64,000 bases of DNA, from assembly GCF_000001735.4 (NCBI RefSeq), contig NC_003070.9, positions 29,125,971-29,189,970 on the forward strand. Reading direction: 5' to 3'. Shown here piece after piece: positions 10,067 through 20,823 of the stretch. Position 1 is the stretch's first letter; the number at the start of each line of letters is the position of its first letter. The translations under genes and the position numbers were made by a program. Source of the DNA: Arabidopsis thaliana. Its lineage: Eukaryota > Streptophyta > Magnoliopsida > Brassicales > Brassicaceae. The notes beneath the pieces were generated by a model that was given only the letters and a program-made list of their open reading frames with translations, did no database searches and was not told where the DNA came from.

Positions 10067-11453
10067 ATGTCAAACCATCTTCAAGATCCCTTAACCACTT
10101 ACCCTAAACCGGGTTTAACCAAAGAAGAACAAGAAATCGACGAGAAAATGGTGAGCTTGCAAGCGGAGAGTATAGTCAACGCCGTGGCTTTCCCCATGGT
10201 TCTCAAAGCCGCCTTAGAGCTTGGAGTCATTGATACGATCGCTGCTGCTAGCAACGGCACGTGGCTCTCACCGTCTGAGATAGCCGTTAGTCTCCCAAAC
10301 AAACCCACTAACCCGGAGGCGCCGGTATTGCTGGACCGGATGCTGCGGTTACTTGTAAGCCACTCGATCTTGAAGTGTTGTATGGTTGAAAGCAGAGAAA
10401 ATGGTCAAACCGGAAAGATCGAGAGAGTATATGCAGCTGAACCGATTTGCAAGTACTTCTTGAAAGATAGTGACGGCTCTGGTTCTCTCTCGTCCTTGTT
10501 ATTGTTGCTCCATAGCCAAGTCATTCTCAAAACATGGTTAGTGAACATAAAACGTAAATGAACATTTGAAGATATTTTTTTTGAAAAAATTCCATATATA
10601 GGACAAATCTCAAGGATGTGATACTAGAAGGAAAAGATGCATTCAGCTCTGCCCACGACATGAGACTTTTCGAATATATTAGTTCGGATGACCAGTTCTC
10701 TAAGTTGTTTCACCGCGCAATGTCGGAATCTTCCACAATGGTCATGAAGAAGGTTCTAGAAGAATACAGAGGATTTGAAGATGTTAACACTTTGGTGGAT
10801 GTAGGAGGAGGTATCGGCACCATATTAGGTCTCATCACTTCCAAGTATCCTCATATCAAAGGTGTTAATTTCGACTTAGCTCAAGTTTTAACCCAAGCTC
10901 CTTTTTATCCAGGTACAAAACTATACTTAGTATATTTGCTGTGCTAGTATTACTAACTAATGTACCTCCTAAATCTTTTGTATGGTTTGACTAATACTAA
11001 TGATAGGAGTCAAGCATGTCTCCGGAGACATGTTTATTGAAGTTCCAAAAGGAGATGCCATCTTTATGAAAGTAAGTTTATATGTTTATGAATCGATAAA
11101 TTATAATTGAGTCTCATTATTTTCGAAATATAATATGGTTAAGTTATTGACAGTGGATACTACATGATTGGGGAGACGAGGATTGTATAAAGATTCTGAA
11201 AAATTGTTGGAAAAGTCTACCGGAAAAAGGTAAAGTGATCATTGTAGAGATGATTACACCAATGGAACCAAAGCCTAATGACTTTTCGTGTAACACCGTG
11301 TTGGGCATGGACTTGTTGATGTTAACACAATGCTCTGGTGGTAAAGAGCGATCTCTTTCGCAGTTCGAGAATTTAGCGTTTGCGTCAGGCTTTCTTCTAT
11401 GTGAAATCATATGTCTTTCTTATTCATATTCTGTTATCGAATTCCACAAATAA
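10067..11453 (+). CDS. COMT-type S-adenosylmethionine O-methyltransferase (copy 2)
   Basis: Tandem paralogue of the gene at 4587 with the same likely reaction. Four exons, 10067-10536, 10602-10912, 11007-11071 and 11154-11453, have exactly the lengths of copy 1 (470, 311, 65 and 300 bases), giving 381 residues. The SAM motif reads VDVGGGIG and the catalytic histidine is in ILHDWGDED. I chose ATG 10067 because it aligns with the copy 1 start (MSNHLQDPL against MTNHLQDPL); the open frame extends upstream without an ATG. Its introns are shorter and its promoter differs from copy 1, so expression may differ. Two tracts of over 70 bases are identical to copy 1. From memory At1g77530; substrate unknown. 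Confidence 0.95.
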
Positions 11454-11791
11454 GGATTTGGAATTCACGAATTCTGCTACATGCTAAGTTTTCTTTTCAA
11501 GATTGTTTAGTGTATTATATTAACAGATTGTAATAATAATTGTGAAAGGGTGTTTGCTTTAGGTTTGTAATTGAAACATTTCTTCTTATGCTCCGACAAC
11601 GTTTCTATAATGTTTTCTTACTGTAACCTTTGAGTTTGATTGCACCAAAAAGCACGAGCTAGTAAATCCCAATTTCGATTCATTGCTATCGAAAGCAGTA
11701 GGATTCATAAAATATTCATTTACTCTCATTTTGATTACAATCATCAAACGACATTTACTTATTACAGAGCACAATGAGAAACAAGTGTTAT
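11454..11791. other. Convergent 3' flanks
   Basis: Holds the 3' ends of methyltransferase copy 2 (plus) and the acetyltransferase gene (minus). No other gene was seen. Confidence 0.6.
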
Positions 11792-12215
<424 letters not shown>

Positions 12216-12261
12216 TCAATAAACGTAAATCGAAGGAATGTTTCTTTATCTGATTCTTATC

Positions 12262-12278
12262 GGGCCTATTAATGGGCC
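12262..12278 (-). promoter_or_regulatory. Paired site II (TGGGCC-type) motifs
   Basis: GGGCC at 12262-12266 and TGGGCC at 12273-12278 lie about 50-65 bases upstream of the acetyltransferase start. Such pairs bind TCP factors and are common in plant housekeeping and cell-cycle promoters. Confidence 0.5.
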
Positions 12279-12519
12279 TATTAACCGCGGTGTTCTGTTA
12301 TGAATAATTTTTAGGAGGACTTTTAAGATTTTAAAATAACGAAAGCTTCATTGGCTAAATGTAGCTAATAAACGTACATTAGGATTTCAATTTTCCACAA
12401 TGTAGCTAATAAAGCAAAACTCTCATTGTGCATAACTTACAAAAGACATGATTATAAATAAAACCATTCTAGTTTGGAACTAAACCAACCATCTTCTCTC
12501 TTCTCTCTGCCAATTGAGC

Positions 12520-15500
12520 TCACAATGGAGTAACGTGTGCAGTCTCGTCTAAGAAGAGGCACCCGAATACATTATTGAAGAAATCTCCGCCTTTAACAAT
12601 ACCTTTTCCATCTATGGTTTCCATGTCATATTTGCAAGCCCGCATGCAATCAGGACAGTATGTAACCTGCGTTGCATAGACAATCATGAGAACTTGCAAT
12701 TTCCAAGAGTTTTTCTCAAGGAAACAAGTATATGTCAGGTAGTTTTAGTAACGAACCTCCAAAATTTTTGGCTCGAAGGAGCTATCGAGCATTACATCTA
12801 CTCCGTACATTGCTCTAGATTTGGGGGATTGCATCTCTGGATGCGCGAGAGCTGCCGCCTCAAACACTGCCCGTATCACCTGCTTCACCTTCTCATGGAT
12901 ATCCATCCATTTAACTATTGAGAGTTGAATTGTGTTATTGACAAAATGAAATGCATAAAAATCTGGAGAAAGTAAACCCAAATATAGTGTATACCGTTAT
13001 GTTCTTGTTCAAATTCTCTCACAAACTCTGCCGTGGGCTTGTGATTCAACTTCCGACCATAGTTCTGAAACGCATAAGAGAATGAACATGAAAAGGGAAA
13101 ACGAGAGTTGCTGAATCATTATGTGGAAAGAGTGTTCTTAACTAATACCATGACAGTGAAGTGAGTTTCATATTCAAAGAAACTGTGCTTTTCCAATGAA
13201 TATGGATTGTTGGACAACCTAACCTGAAATCAAACATATAGGATTGATATATATGAGTAAATAAGCGCTTGTATTGGTTGTAATGAAAATTAAAATAAGC
13301 ATTACCCAAAATATCTCTATTAGGTAAATCTCCAGCGGGTCAATACTCCGCACTAGCACAACATATCGCAGATCAAACTTGTTCCCCTTGAACAAAGCAG
13401 GGTGCTCTATGTACTTCTGGCAGATCTTGGGACCAGTTTCCATCATGCGGATGATAGCAGATAAATTATCGGTTATACTTGTGTCGATTGTCCGTGCCAT
13501 GTTCCATGGTTTCAAGATCCACAAATTGTTCAATTGATCACGTTTGCGGACACAATAGTCCCCAATAAACTGGGACAATTGGGTTTCAAGATTATAGGTA
13601 GGCTGTAACCATTTTGGAGATCCATAACCCTGTAAAGCAAAACATAGGGATTTCAGAAACAAGTTACTAACGTGCTATGATAATCTAAGGGTATAATCTG
13701 CTGAATTTACCATTTGAATAGTCTCTGCAAGATGATGCTTCATAACAAGACATGCCTCAAAGGGAAACTGATTTATGTACTGGTCATCTGTTATTCCCAC
13801 CTCTTTTTTGAGCTCATCATCCACCTGTACACTTGTCCATAATATGTCTGCATCTTTTGGTTCATTTGCTGCAGGCAGGCAAGTGACACAACTCAGAAAA
13901 CACAAAGAAAATTCTTGATTCGTCTAATGCATTTATGCAGACGATTGCTTAGTATATCCATCCAATGAGACGTAGATATCATGAAAAATGGATCAAATCA
14001 CATACTGATCACAAATTCTGGGCGTGTCAGAAATTCTTCAACTTGAGGTAGATCCGTGTAAACCAGCAAAGGAGACCCATCACTATGCTGTATGCTTCGG
14101 GAAACTGAAGGGTTGGAAGGTTTTGACTCGAAGGCTTTGGCCTGCAGTTTCTGTTGGTATTTCTCAAATTCCTAGGAAATCATGACAGCGAATCTGTTAA
14201 TTAACAAAAATCTTTGTATGAAATGAGAGGAAAGGAAGTCTGCTAATGAACAGAAAGCTAAAGAGGACACCGAGGAAGTACATGAATAAAATAATTCTCA
14301 GGAGTTTGAAACCAGGCTGTGAGTCTCGCAGACCGCTGTTTGTCCTCCCCAATACCAGATAGAAAATCACGAGTGCACTCATCACCTTTTTGAGAATGCT
14401 TTATAGGCCACATTACCGAATAGCTGGAACATATAAAACCAAATAAACATGAAGATAGAAAATATTTGCATACATGACATGTGAGCCCTGATCAAGAAGC
14501 GCATGTCAATCCACATTACACTTTTGAACTATAGCAACATAACACGTGTTTACAGCGCATAGAAGTTGAATTTAACAAATACGAGGAGCAGTGCAGGAAA
14601 TTTTTTAAAAGTTGCTACCTCACAGCAGATTCTAGTTTCCCAGAAGGCATGAAAAGGAAGGGAGCTACTTTGAAATTGGGTTCATCACTATGCCTCAAAG
14701 CTGAACCCAATTCATCCATCACATACCTGCGAAAAAGTGATATCACTGCACCACTCACAGTCATACATATCCAAAAATTATGTGCCCAAGAACTACAGAC
14801 AAGACTATCCATAAACTGTTTGATTCCCCCTCCTAATTCTAACCTCTTAAGAAGTAGACTAGCATCAAATGTTCATTCCCAATACTATAGAAATTTTGCA
14901 CATATATACACCAAAGGAGACCTCGCCCAGTCAAATCAAAGAAGGCTTTAGTCTAGAGAAACAAATGCTAGGGTGAGAATACATTCCAAAAGTGAAAATG
15001 GTCATTCCGACATACAAAGAGTGGTAACTCTTTCAGCTTTCAGTGTTGGATTAGAATCGTCACAAATATTAAATATTGGATTTCTCTAATTTGTCTATTT
15101 AACTGAAAATTGTTATGATAGTTTAAATAGTAAATATAAACAGCCGTGAGTTTTATTTCTTATCCCCAGCAAATCCACCGCACTAATTCTAATATAGCAA
15201 AAAAAAAGAGAAACATTGCATACCATAAAGAAGTTTCATCAAGCTTTTCATCATCCGCAAGGCGATAATTCAGCGCATACAACCACATTGCATCAAGAAC
15301 ACGATCAACAAGAGTATCATCAGGATTCAGCTCAGGAATGCGTGGTTGAAGCATTGAGTCAACAACATGCTTTCCAGTTTCCAAAATTTTTGCCGTATCA
15401 ACGCCATTTAGTAAAGAAAGGTTTGAGAGCGATTCAAGAATCTCTAGAGCATTAATTCCAAGAGGTCCAGGTATGTCAACCTACAAACAAGAAGTAACAC

Positions 15501-16995
15501 GTGAGCTCATCTCTGCATAAATAAATTTTAGTTAACTTTGTACAGTAACCTCAATTTGTATCTGAATAAGGACAACTTCCAACATTTACCTCTAATGAAG
15601 ACAGTGAAGGGAAGAGCTTCAAGACTTCAAGTAGTTCTCCAACAGAATTCTGATCCAATGAGTTTCCACGAATATTTAAATGAGAAAGTAATGGCATCTC
15701 GTGCACAGAGAATGCCTGAAAATGAAGAAAGCAAAGGCAGATAAATCAGGCACGTAAAATACAAAATTGAAACATACACCTTCGTCAATGCTTGTAGCCT
15801 CTACGGTCAATAAACTACACTCCCTGCCTCTCTGAGAGAAAGTAGGGGGACAAAACTGACCTTATTGACTAGATTGTGTATTGACCGGTTTGAAAGGTCA
15901 AGTGAGGTGACATTGCACAAGGGTTGATCCTGCTGAACACAACCAGGATTATCCTTCCCAAAGATATCTCCACAGAAACCAAGTGCCCATAACCCATAAT
16001 TAGGGGTAAAACACGAGTTGTAAATCTCAAGACTCGGACAGCCTTGCAATATTTCGTCAGCCATCTGACGTTCACTGAAAATAATCATAAAAAAGAAATA
16101 CATGAGAAATTAATTATATATCCACACACATCCATATATTTTGTAAATGCATGATTACCTCTTCTGAAGAACAGGATTGTCATTCAGCCACAAAGCCTTC
16201 AGATTCTTAAACTTCACAATCTCTTGTATAACCACATCCGCACTCTCTATTTTGTTCCCGATAAGACTAAGCGCCACTAAATCCTACCCAAAAAATGGCA
16301 GCAGCACAAACAAAGAAGCTTTAGAATCTAGCATTTGAAATAAACCTTCACCATCTGAGCTAGAGTCTAGCATGAAAGTACTAAAGGAGAAGAAAGATCT
16401 AAAGACATGCCTGAAATTTACTAGGCAAATGCAGGGACAACAATGAGTCATCAACACCAAGACCCTCCAACTCCAACCATCTCAAAGAGTCATATCCTTT
16501 ATCTGCTGCATAACGAATTTCATTGTCAATTATCTGATCAACAGAGAGTTCCTCTGCCACTTCTTCTTCTCCAGCATCCACATCAATATCAACACTCATC
16601 AAAGAAGCCATCCTCTCAGCCAATCCAGGAATTTCCTTAAGCTGAAGTAAGAGATTAAAACAAACCTTAAGCTTCATCACCAATCCAAAATTCAATAAGC
16701 TTCTTTCGAGAGTGAGAGTAGGCGTTACCTGCTTATAGGCATCGGGAAGACGAAAAGTCCAGGCGTGATCGACAAGGAAGACGTCAGAATCTTTAGGCAT
16801 AGATTCGGCAGTGAGGAGAAGCTTCCGTCGCTGATCATCCTCGCAGGATTCGATTTGGAAGTAATCGCCGCCATCAAAAGTATCGTAAGCAAGTTTCTCG
16901 AAGAGGCGTGGGTAAAGCTTCGGCGGCAAACCTGAAGCCGCCAAAAGTATTCCATGTACTTTGACGAAATCATCAAAGCTCTCGATTTTGCTCAT
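12520..16995 (-). CDS. Tubulin-tyrosine ligase-like protein with leucine-rich repeats (TTLL12 type)
   Basis: Fifteen exons join in frame: 16729-16995, 16411-16641, 16159-16283, 15861-16074, 15590-15715, 15224-15480, 14619-14726, 14282-14423, 14006-14171, 13711-13868, 13306-13629, 13149-13223, 12995-13064, 12757-12914 and 12520-12666, giving 855 residues. The N-terminal half has leucine-rich repeats (for example LVALSLIGNKIES). The C-terminal half is a TTL ATP-grasp domain, seen in WILKPWNMARTID, KFDLRYVVLVRS, MYGVDVMLD and FEPKILEVTYCPDC. Family members add amino acids to tubulin C-termini, though TTLL12 itself may be inactive. The intron after exon 2 begins with GC. From memory At1g77550, probably the only TTL-like gene of Arabidopsis. 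Confidence 0.93.
16399..16413 (-). other. Non-canonical GC-AG intron donor
   Basis: The exon ends in CAG and the intron begins GCATGT at 16410 on the minus strand. The next exon starts at 16283 after TAG. Only this join gives the repeat LPSKFQ-DLVALSL; reading through reaches a stop within three codons. Confidence 0.85.
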
Positions 16996-17119
16996 TGTTC
17001 TCTCTGAGGGGTTTTAGCTTAAGCTGCGTTTTCGGCGACAGAAGAAGAAGAGAAGTGGGAGTGATATAATAGGGTTAATTTTGAAAAGTAATAACTAAAA
17101 AAATGTAAGAAACAAAAAG

Positions 17120-17191
17120 AGGTCCTACCGGGAGTCGAACCCAGGTCGCTGGATTCAAAGTCCAGAGTGCTAACCACTACACCATAGAACC
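17120..17191 (-). tRNA. tRNA-Gln (anticodon UUG)
   Basis: On the minus strand the sequence runs GGTTCTATGGTGTAGTGG to GGTAGGACC, with a paired acceptor stem (GGTTCTA with TAGGACC), anticodon loop CTTTGAA (TTG), and T-arm GGGTTCGACTCCC. A run of five T follows the 3' end, as expected for an RNA polymerase III terminator. There is no intron. Confidence 0.97.
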
Positions 17192-17350
17192 TCGGATGCT
17201 TGTTAGGTGAAAGCTATCTTATTTATATACATAATATATGCGTATTAGAAAAAAGGAAACAAAATAGAAAAAAGGAAACTTTGTAACTTTTAATCCTGAC
17301 CGCTGAAATTTTGCTGATATCTTGACCGTCCTTTGAATTGATAGCTCGTC

Positions 17351-17358
17351 TATAAATA
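17351..17358 (+). promoter_or_regulatory. TATA box that argues for a downstream start
   Basis: TATAAATA ends one base before the first in-frame ATG (17359) of the HSF-like gene. Transcription would then begin near 17380-17390, and an AAACCCTAA telo-box lies near 17394. The true start codon is therefore more likely at 17446. Confidence 0.6.
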
Positions 17359-17445
17359 ATGCTCTTGCTCTTCCTCTCTATGCTAAAATCTCGAAACCCT
17401 AATTATTCTAAGATTCTAATTTGTGAAGTTTGTGAGGTTTTAGGG

Positions 17446-17823
17446 ATGGGTTACAATTTCTACATGAGAGTGTATGAGGTTGTTGATGATGCTTCAACGG
17501 ATGCAATCATATCGTGGAGCGAAAGCAACAACAGTTTCATTATCTGGAATGTTGGAGAGTTTTACAGAAGGATTCTGCCTAAATATGTAGACTTGGGCAC
17601 AAACCTCTCACGGTTTTTCTCCAACCTTCGTTCTCATGGGTTCAAAATAGTTAAAGGAAGAACTGGAGTATTGGAATTTGGACATGAAGATTTTATCAGA
17701 GATAAACTGGAGCTTATGAAGAAGATGGTTAGCGATAAACGTAAAGCAAGGAAAGCTGCTAAATCCAAAGCAAGGAAAGCTAGAGTTCAAGTCGAGTTTC
17801 TCTTCCAACACTTGCAAATTTGA
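17446..17823 (+). CDS. HSF-type winged-helix DNA-binding domain protein, short form
   Basis: The protein is almost only a heat-shock-factor DNA-binding domain: FYMRVYEVVDD, then ISWSESNNSFIIWN, FYRRILPKY, LSRFFSNLRSHGFKIV and a final strand. A basic Lys/Arg-Ala tail follows. The coiled-coil oligomerisation region, nuclear export signal and activation motifs of real HSFs are missing, so it cannot be a normal trimeric HSF. It might compete for heat-shock elements or be a decaying copy. No intron interrupts it, whereas HSF genes normally have one inside the DNA-binding domain, which suggests a retro-derived or intron-lost copy. Start codons at 17359 and 17380 are also open; I prefer 17446 (125 residues) because of the TATA position. 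From memory At1g77570. Confidence 0.8.
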   Translation: MGYNFYMRVYEVVDDASTDAIISWSESNNSFIIWNVGEFYRRILPKYVDLGTNLSRFFSNLRSHGFKIVKGRTGVLEFGHEDFIRDKLELMKKMVSDKRKARKAAKSKARKARVQVEFLFQHLQI

Positions 17824-18220
17824 TCGTCCATTAAATCAGTCTTCTTTATTATGTATATTCGTCTCCAAGTAGATTCAAGTCTAAGAACTTTTCAATAGTA
17901 TGTTTCTCTCTTTATAGGAACCCTCTTTATATGCCTAGTCTTTGATTCTTCTCTTATGATGGTGGCTTCTCTTCTTTATTGTCTTATATTATGATTCATA
18001 ACAACATCACATAGAAACTTCCTAAAACCTCTTAACAGAAAATTGAAAACTTTTGAAACATCTTTTATGGAATATCCATCCACTGCATTACACTAGAGAT
18101 TAACTTTTAAAACTACTACTATGGATTCAAAATCTGGAAAAGGGAACAAAGTGGTGTTAAAAACGGATCCTTTTTAAACCCTAAGAGATAAGTTTCTCTG
18201 CCTACTCTGCCAAAGTTATG
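17824..18220. other. Convergent 3' flanks of HSF-like gene and FPP1
   Basis: AT-rich 3' UTR-like sequence of two converging genes. No further gene was seen. Confidence 0.6.
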
Positions 18221-20823
18221 TTATATAGCCAGATGGATACCGTCTTTACTTCTTGTGAATACTGTTGCAAATCCATTGCGATTCTTCTCAGAACTCCCTC
18301 GGTTTGTTGAAACTGGCATTGAAACAGCAGCAGACGCAGTAGAAGAAGAAGAAGATGGAGATGTTTCTTTGGTTGGTTTGATGGACTCAGGATGATTTCT
18401 TGTCATGAAAGTTTCGTTTTTGTGAACCTTCCAACTCTCTGAGTTGCTGCTGCTGCTTACACCATTTGCAGCCATTGGAATTATCGGTGTATCGGTTAAG
18501 AAATCTTCAAGTGTTGCAAGGGACTGCAACTGTTTCCCCAATGAAGCTATTGTTTTCTGACAATTCGCAAGTTTCCCTGCAGCTGTTTCTATGTCTTCCT
18601 GAATTATAGTAATCAAGTTTTAGTGGACAAAAAAGTGATTGTGATGGAACACAGTCTAAGTTTAACTAACACCTGAACTTTGGAGACAGACCTGTTTGAT
18701 CTTGGGTTCTTTATTTTCACTCTTGATTGAGTTCTCTTTATGGAGAGAGATCTCTTCTTCAAGAGCCTCACATTTTCTCCTAAGCTCATCAAAAGCAAAC
18801 CTCTCCTTTCTCATGTCTTCTTCCAAAGATTCAATCTTTGCGGATTTAGTCTTTGCATCTGCTTCCATTGCGATGGTTTGAGACTCTACTTCAGCTTTTA
18901 GTTCGTTAACGAGTTTCATCTCCGTTTGTATCTCCCCCAGCTTCGTCTCGATTTCTTGCAGACAAACTTGAGATTCTTCATATTTATCTTTGATTATGTC
19001 AAAAGATATTTGCAGCTCAGCTTTCTCAACTTCCAACTTCTCCAACTTATTTTCCAGCTCCATTTTTTCACAAGCAATAGCTTCGAGCTCAAATCTCAAT
19101 GTGCTCTCCACTTCCCTGTTACATTTAACTTCACTTTTGAGCTCATCTTTCTCTACTTCCAACTTCTCTAACTTCTCCTCAAGTTGCTTGATTCGGCAAG
19201 TCAATACTTCTATTTCAGTAGCCAACGAGTTCTCTACTTGAGCAACAGCCTCTTCTCTGTTACATTTTACTTCACTTTCGAGTTCAACTTTCTCCGCTTC
19301 TAACTTCTCCAACTGTTCTTCAAGTTCCTTAGTTCGAGAAGTCAGTACTTCTATTTCAGCAGCCAATGAGTTCTCTACGTGAACAACAGCCTTTTCTCTG
19401 TTACATTTAACTTCACTTTTGAGCTCCTCTTTCTCTGCTTCTAACTTTTCCAACTTTTCTTCAAGTTCCTTAGTTCGAGAAGTCAGTACTTCTGAGTTCT
19501 CTATATGAACAACAGCCTCTTCTCTGTTACATTTAACTTCATTCTCGAGCTCATGTTTCTCGGCTTCTAACTTTTCCAACTTCTCTTCAAGTTCCTTAAT
19601 GCGAGAAGTCAGTACTTCTATTTCAGAAGCTAACGAGTTCTCTGAGGGAACAACAACCTCTTCTGTAACTGATTCAGGTCCACTCTTACCGTTCCCATCT
19701 GGCGTCTCAGGCAATGCTACAAGACGTTCCATCTCAAGAAAATCACCCATGAGATCAAGTTCAATGGAAGAGGAAGTTCCCTGAAGGCTTCTCTTCTCAA
19801 TCAATGTGGATGATGCCCATGAATCAGAGCAACTCACATCCATTCGTTCCCCTCCATCAGAATGACTATCTGTAGATCGATGATCGTTAAACGAAGCTGA
19901 TGACTTAGCCAACATCCGAAACTTCCTGCACTCAGCCTCAAGTTTCGCCACTTTCTTTATGCTATCTAACTGCTGCTTGCTGGCGGTTTCAGCTGCTTGG
20001 GTACTCAAATCCCTCTCAATAGTTCTGATCTCTAGCTCTTCGCATCGCGCAAGAAGCTCGTGTCTAAGCATCACGTTTTCTTTCGCCACAGATTCCGCCA
20101 TTTGGCTAAGCTCCTCAGACTTGGTTGCAGTTTCAAAAATCTGGTTCTCAAGGCTGGTTCTAGAAGACTGCAACTCCTGAGTTCTCTCGATCACAGCATC
20201 TTGAATTCTCTGTTCTTGTTCATCTCTTGCTTGCCTTAACTGTCTCACACACTCCTTTAAAGCTCCATCAAGATGGCTTACTCTATCTTCCAACACTCTA
20301 TTCTTATCATCAGCAGCCTCAAGCTTCTCCTTTAACTCAACCACTTCATTTTCAGCTTTCTCCCACCCTTCACAACAAGAGTAGATATATCTTCACTAAA
20401 AAGTCGCAGAATCATAAAACAAAAATGTAGAAAAAAAGATTGATACCAGCGACAGCTTCTTCAGCGACTTTGACATGTTGCTTCACTAGATCATCTTTAG
20501 CACTCACATTAGCAAGAGCAGCTGAAAGTTTCTCGGCTAAAGTCTTCATGCTATCTTTCAACTCTTCCTTTTCAGTTTCTACTTCCAAAGAAACCGTTGG
20601 TGATTGTATCTCGTCATCACGAGACTCCATTGTACTCTCAGGCTTGAGCAAAAATAAAAACAGACATTACAATGATCTTTTAGATGCAAAGGACACAAGA
20701 CTAAAATAACAAAAACAAAATTCTTGATCTTACTTGAATTTCAGAATCCTTCTCAGATAGTGAAGACACAGACTCTGATTCACCAAAGCTTCTCTCAGAT
20801 GATTCTCTCTTCCTTTTCTCCAT
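18221..20823 (-). CDS. FPP1: Filament-like plant protein (long coiled coil)
   Basis: Four coding exons: 20734-20823, 20447-20642, 18692-20367 and 18221-18598, giving 779 residues. The start reads MEKRKRESSERSFGESES and the third exon opens with WEKAENEVVELK, both typical of FPPs. Most of the protein is heptad-repeat coiled coil. Plant FPPs are reported to bind WPP-domain proteins of the nuclear envelope (MAF1) and form filament-like structures. A distinctive feature is four tandem coiled-coil repeats of about 42-47 residues, each with LEEKLEKLEAEK and EVKCNRE. The C-terminus carries EDIETAAGKLANCQKTIASL and then a Ser-rich region. A 5' UTR intron of about 0.5 kb (near 20868-21393) is likely. 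From memory At1g77580, paralogue of At1g21810 (FPP2). Confidence 0.93.

Noticed and set aside
15216-15744. Plus-strand frames of 68-79 residues
   Set aside because: They lie antisense to mapped exons of the tubulin-ligase-like gene.
18673-18691. Alternative, later donor for FPP1 exon 3
   Set aside because: It leaves the wrong phase for the last exon; the donor after CAG at 18692 joins in frame.
19090-19650. Repeat array as a non-coding satellite
   Set aside because: All units stay in frame within the FPP1 coiled coil.
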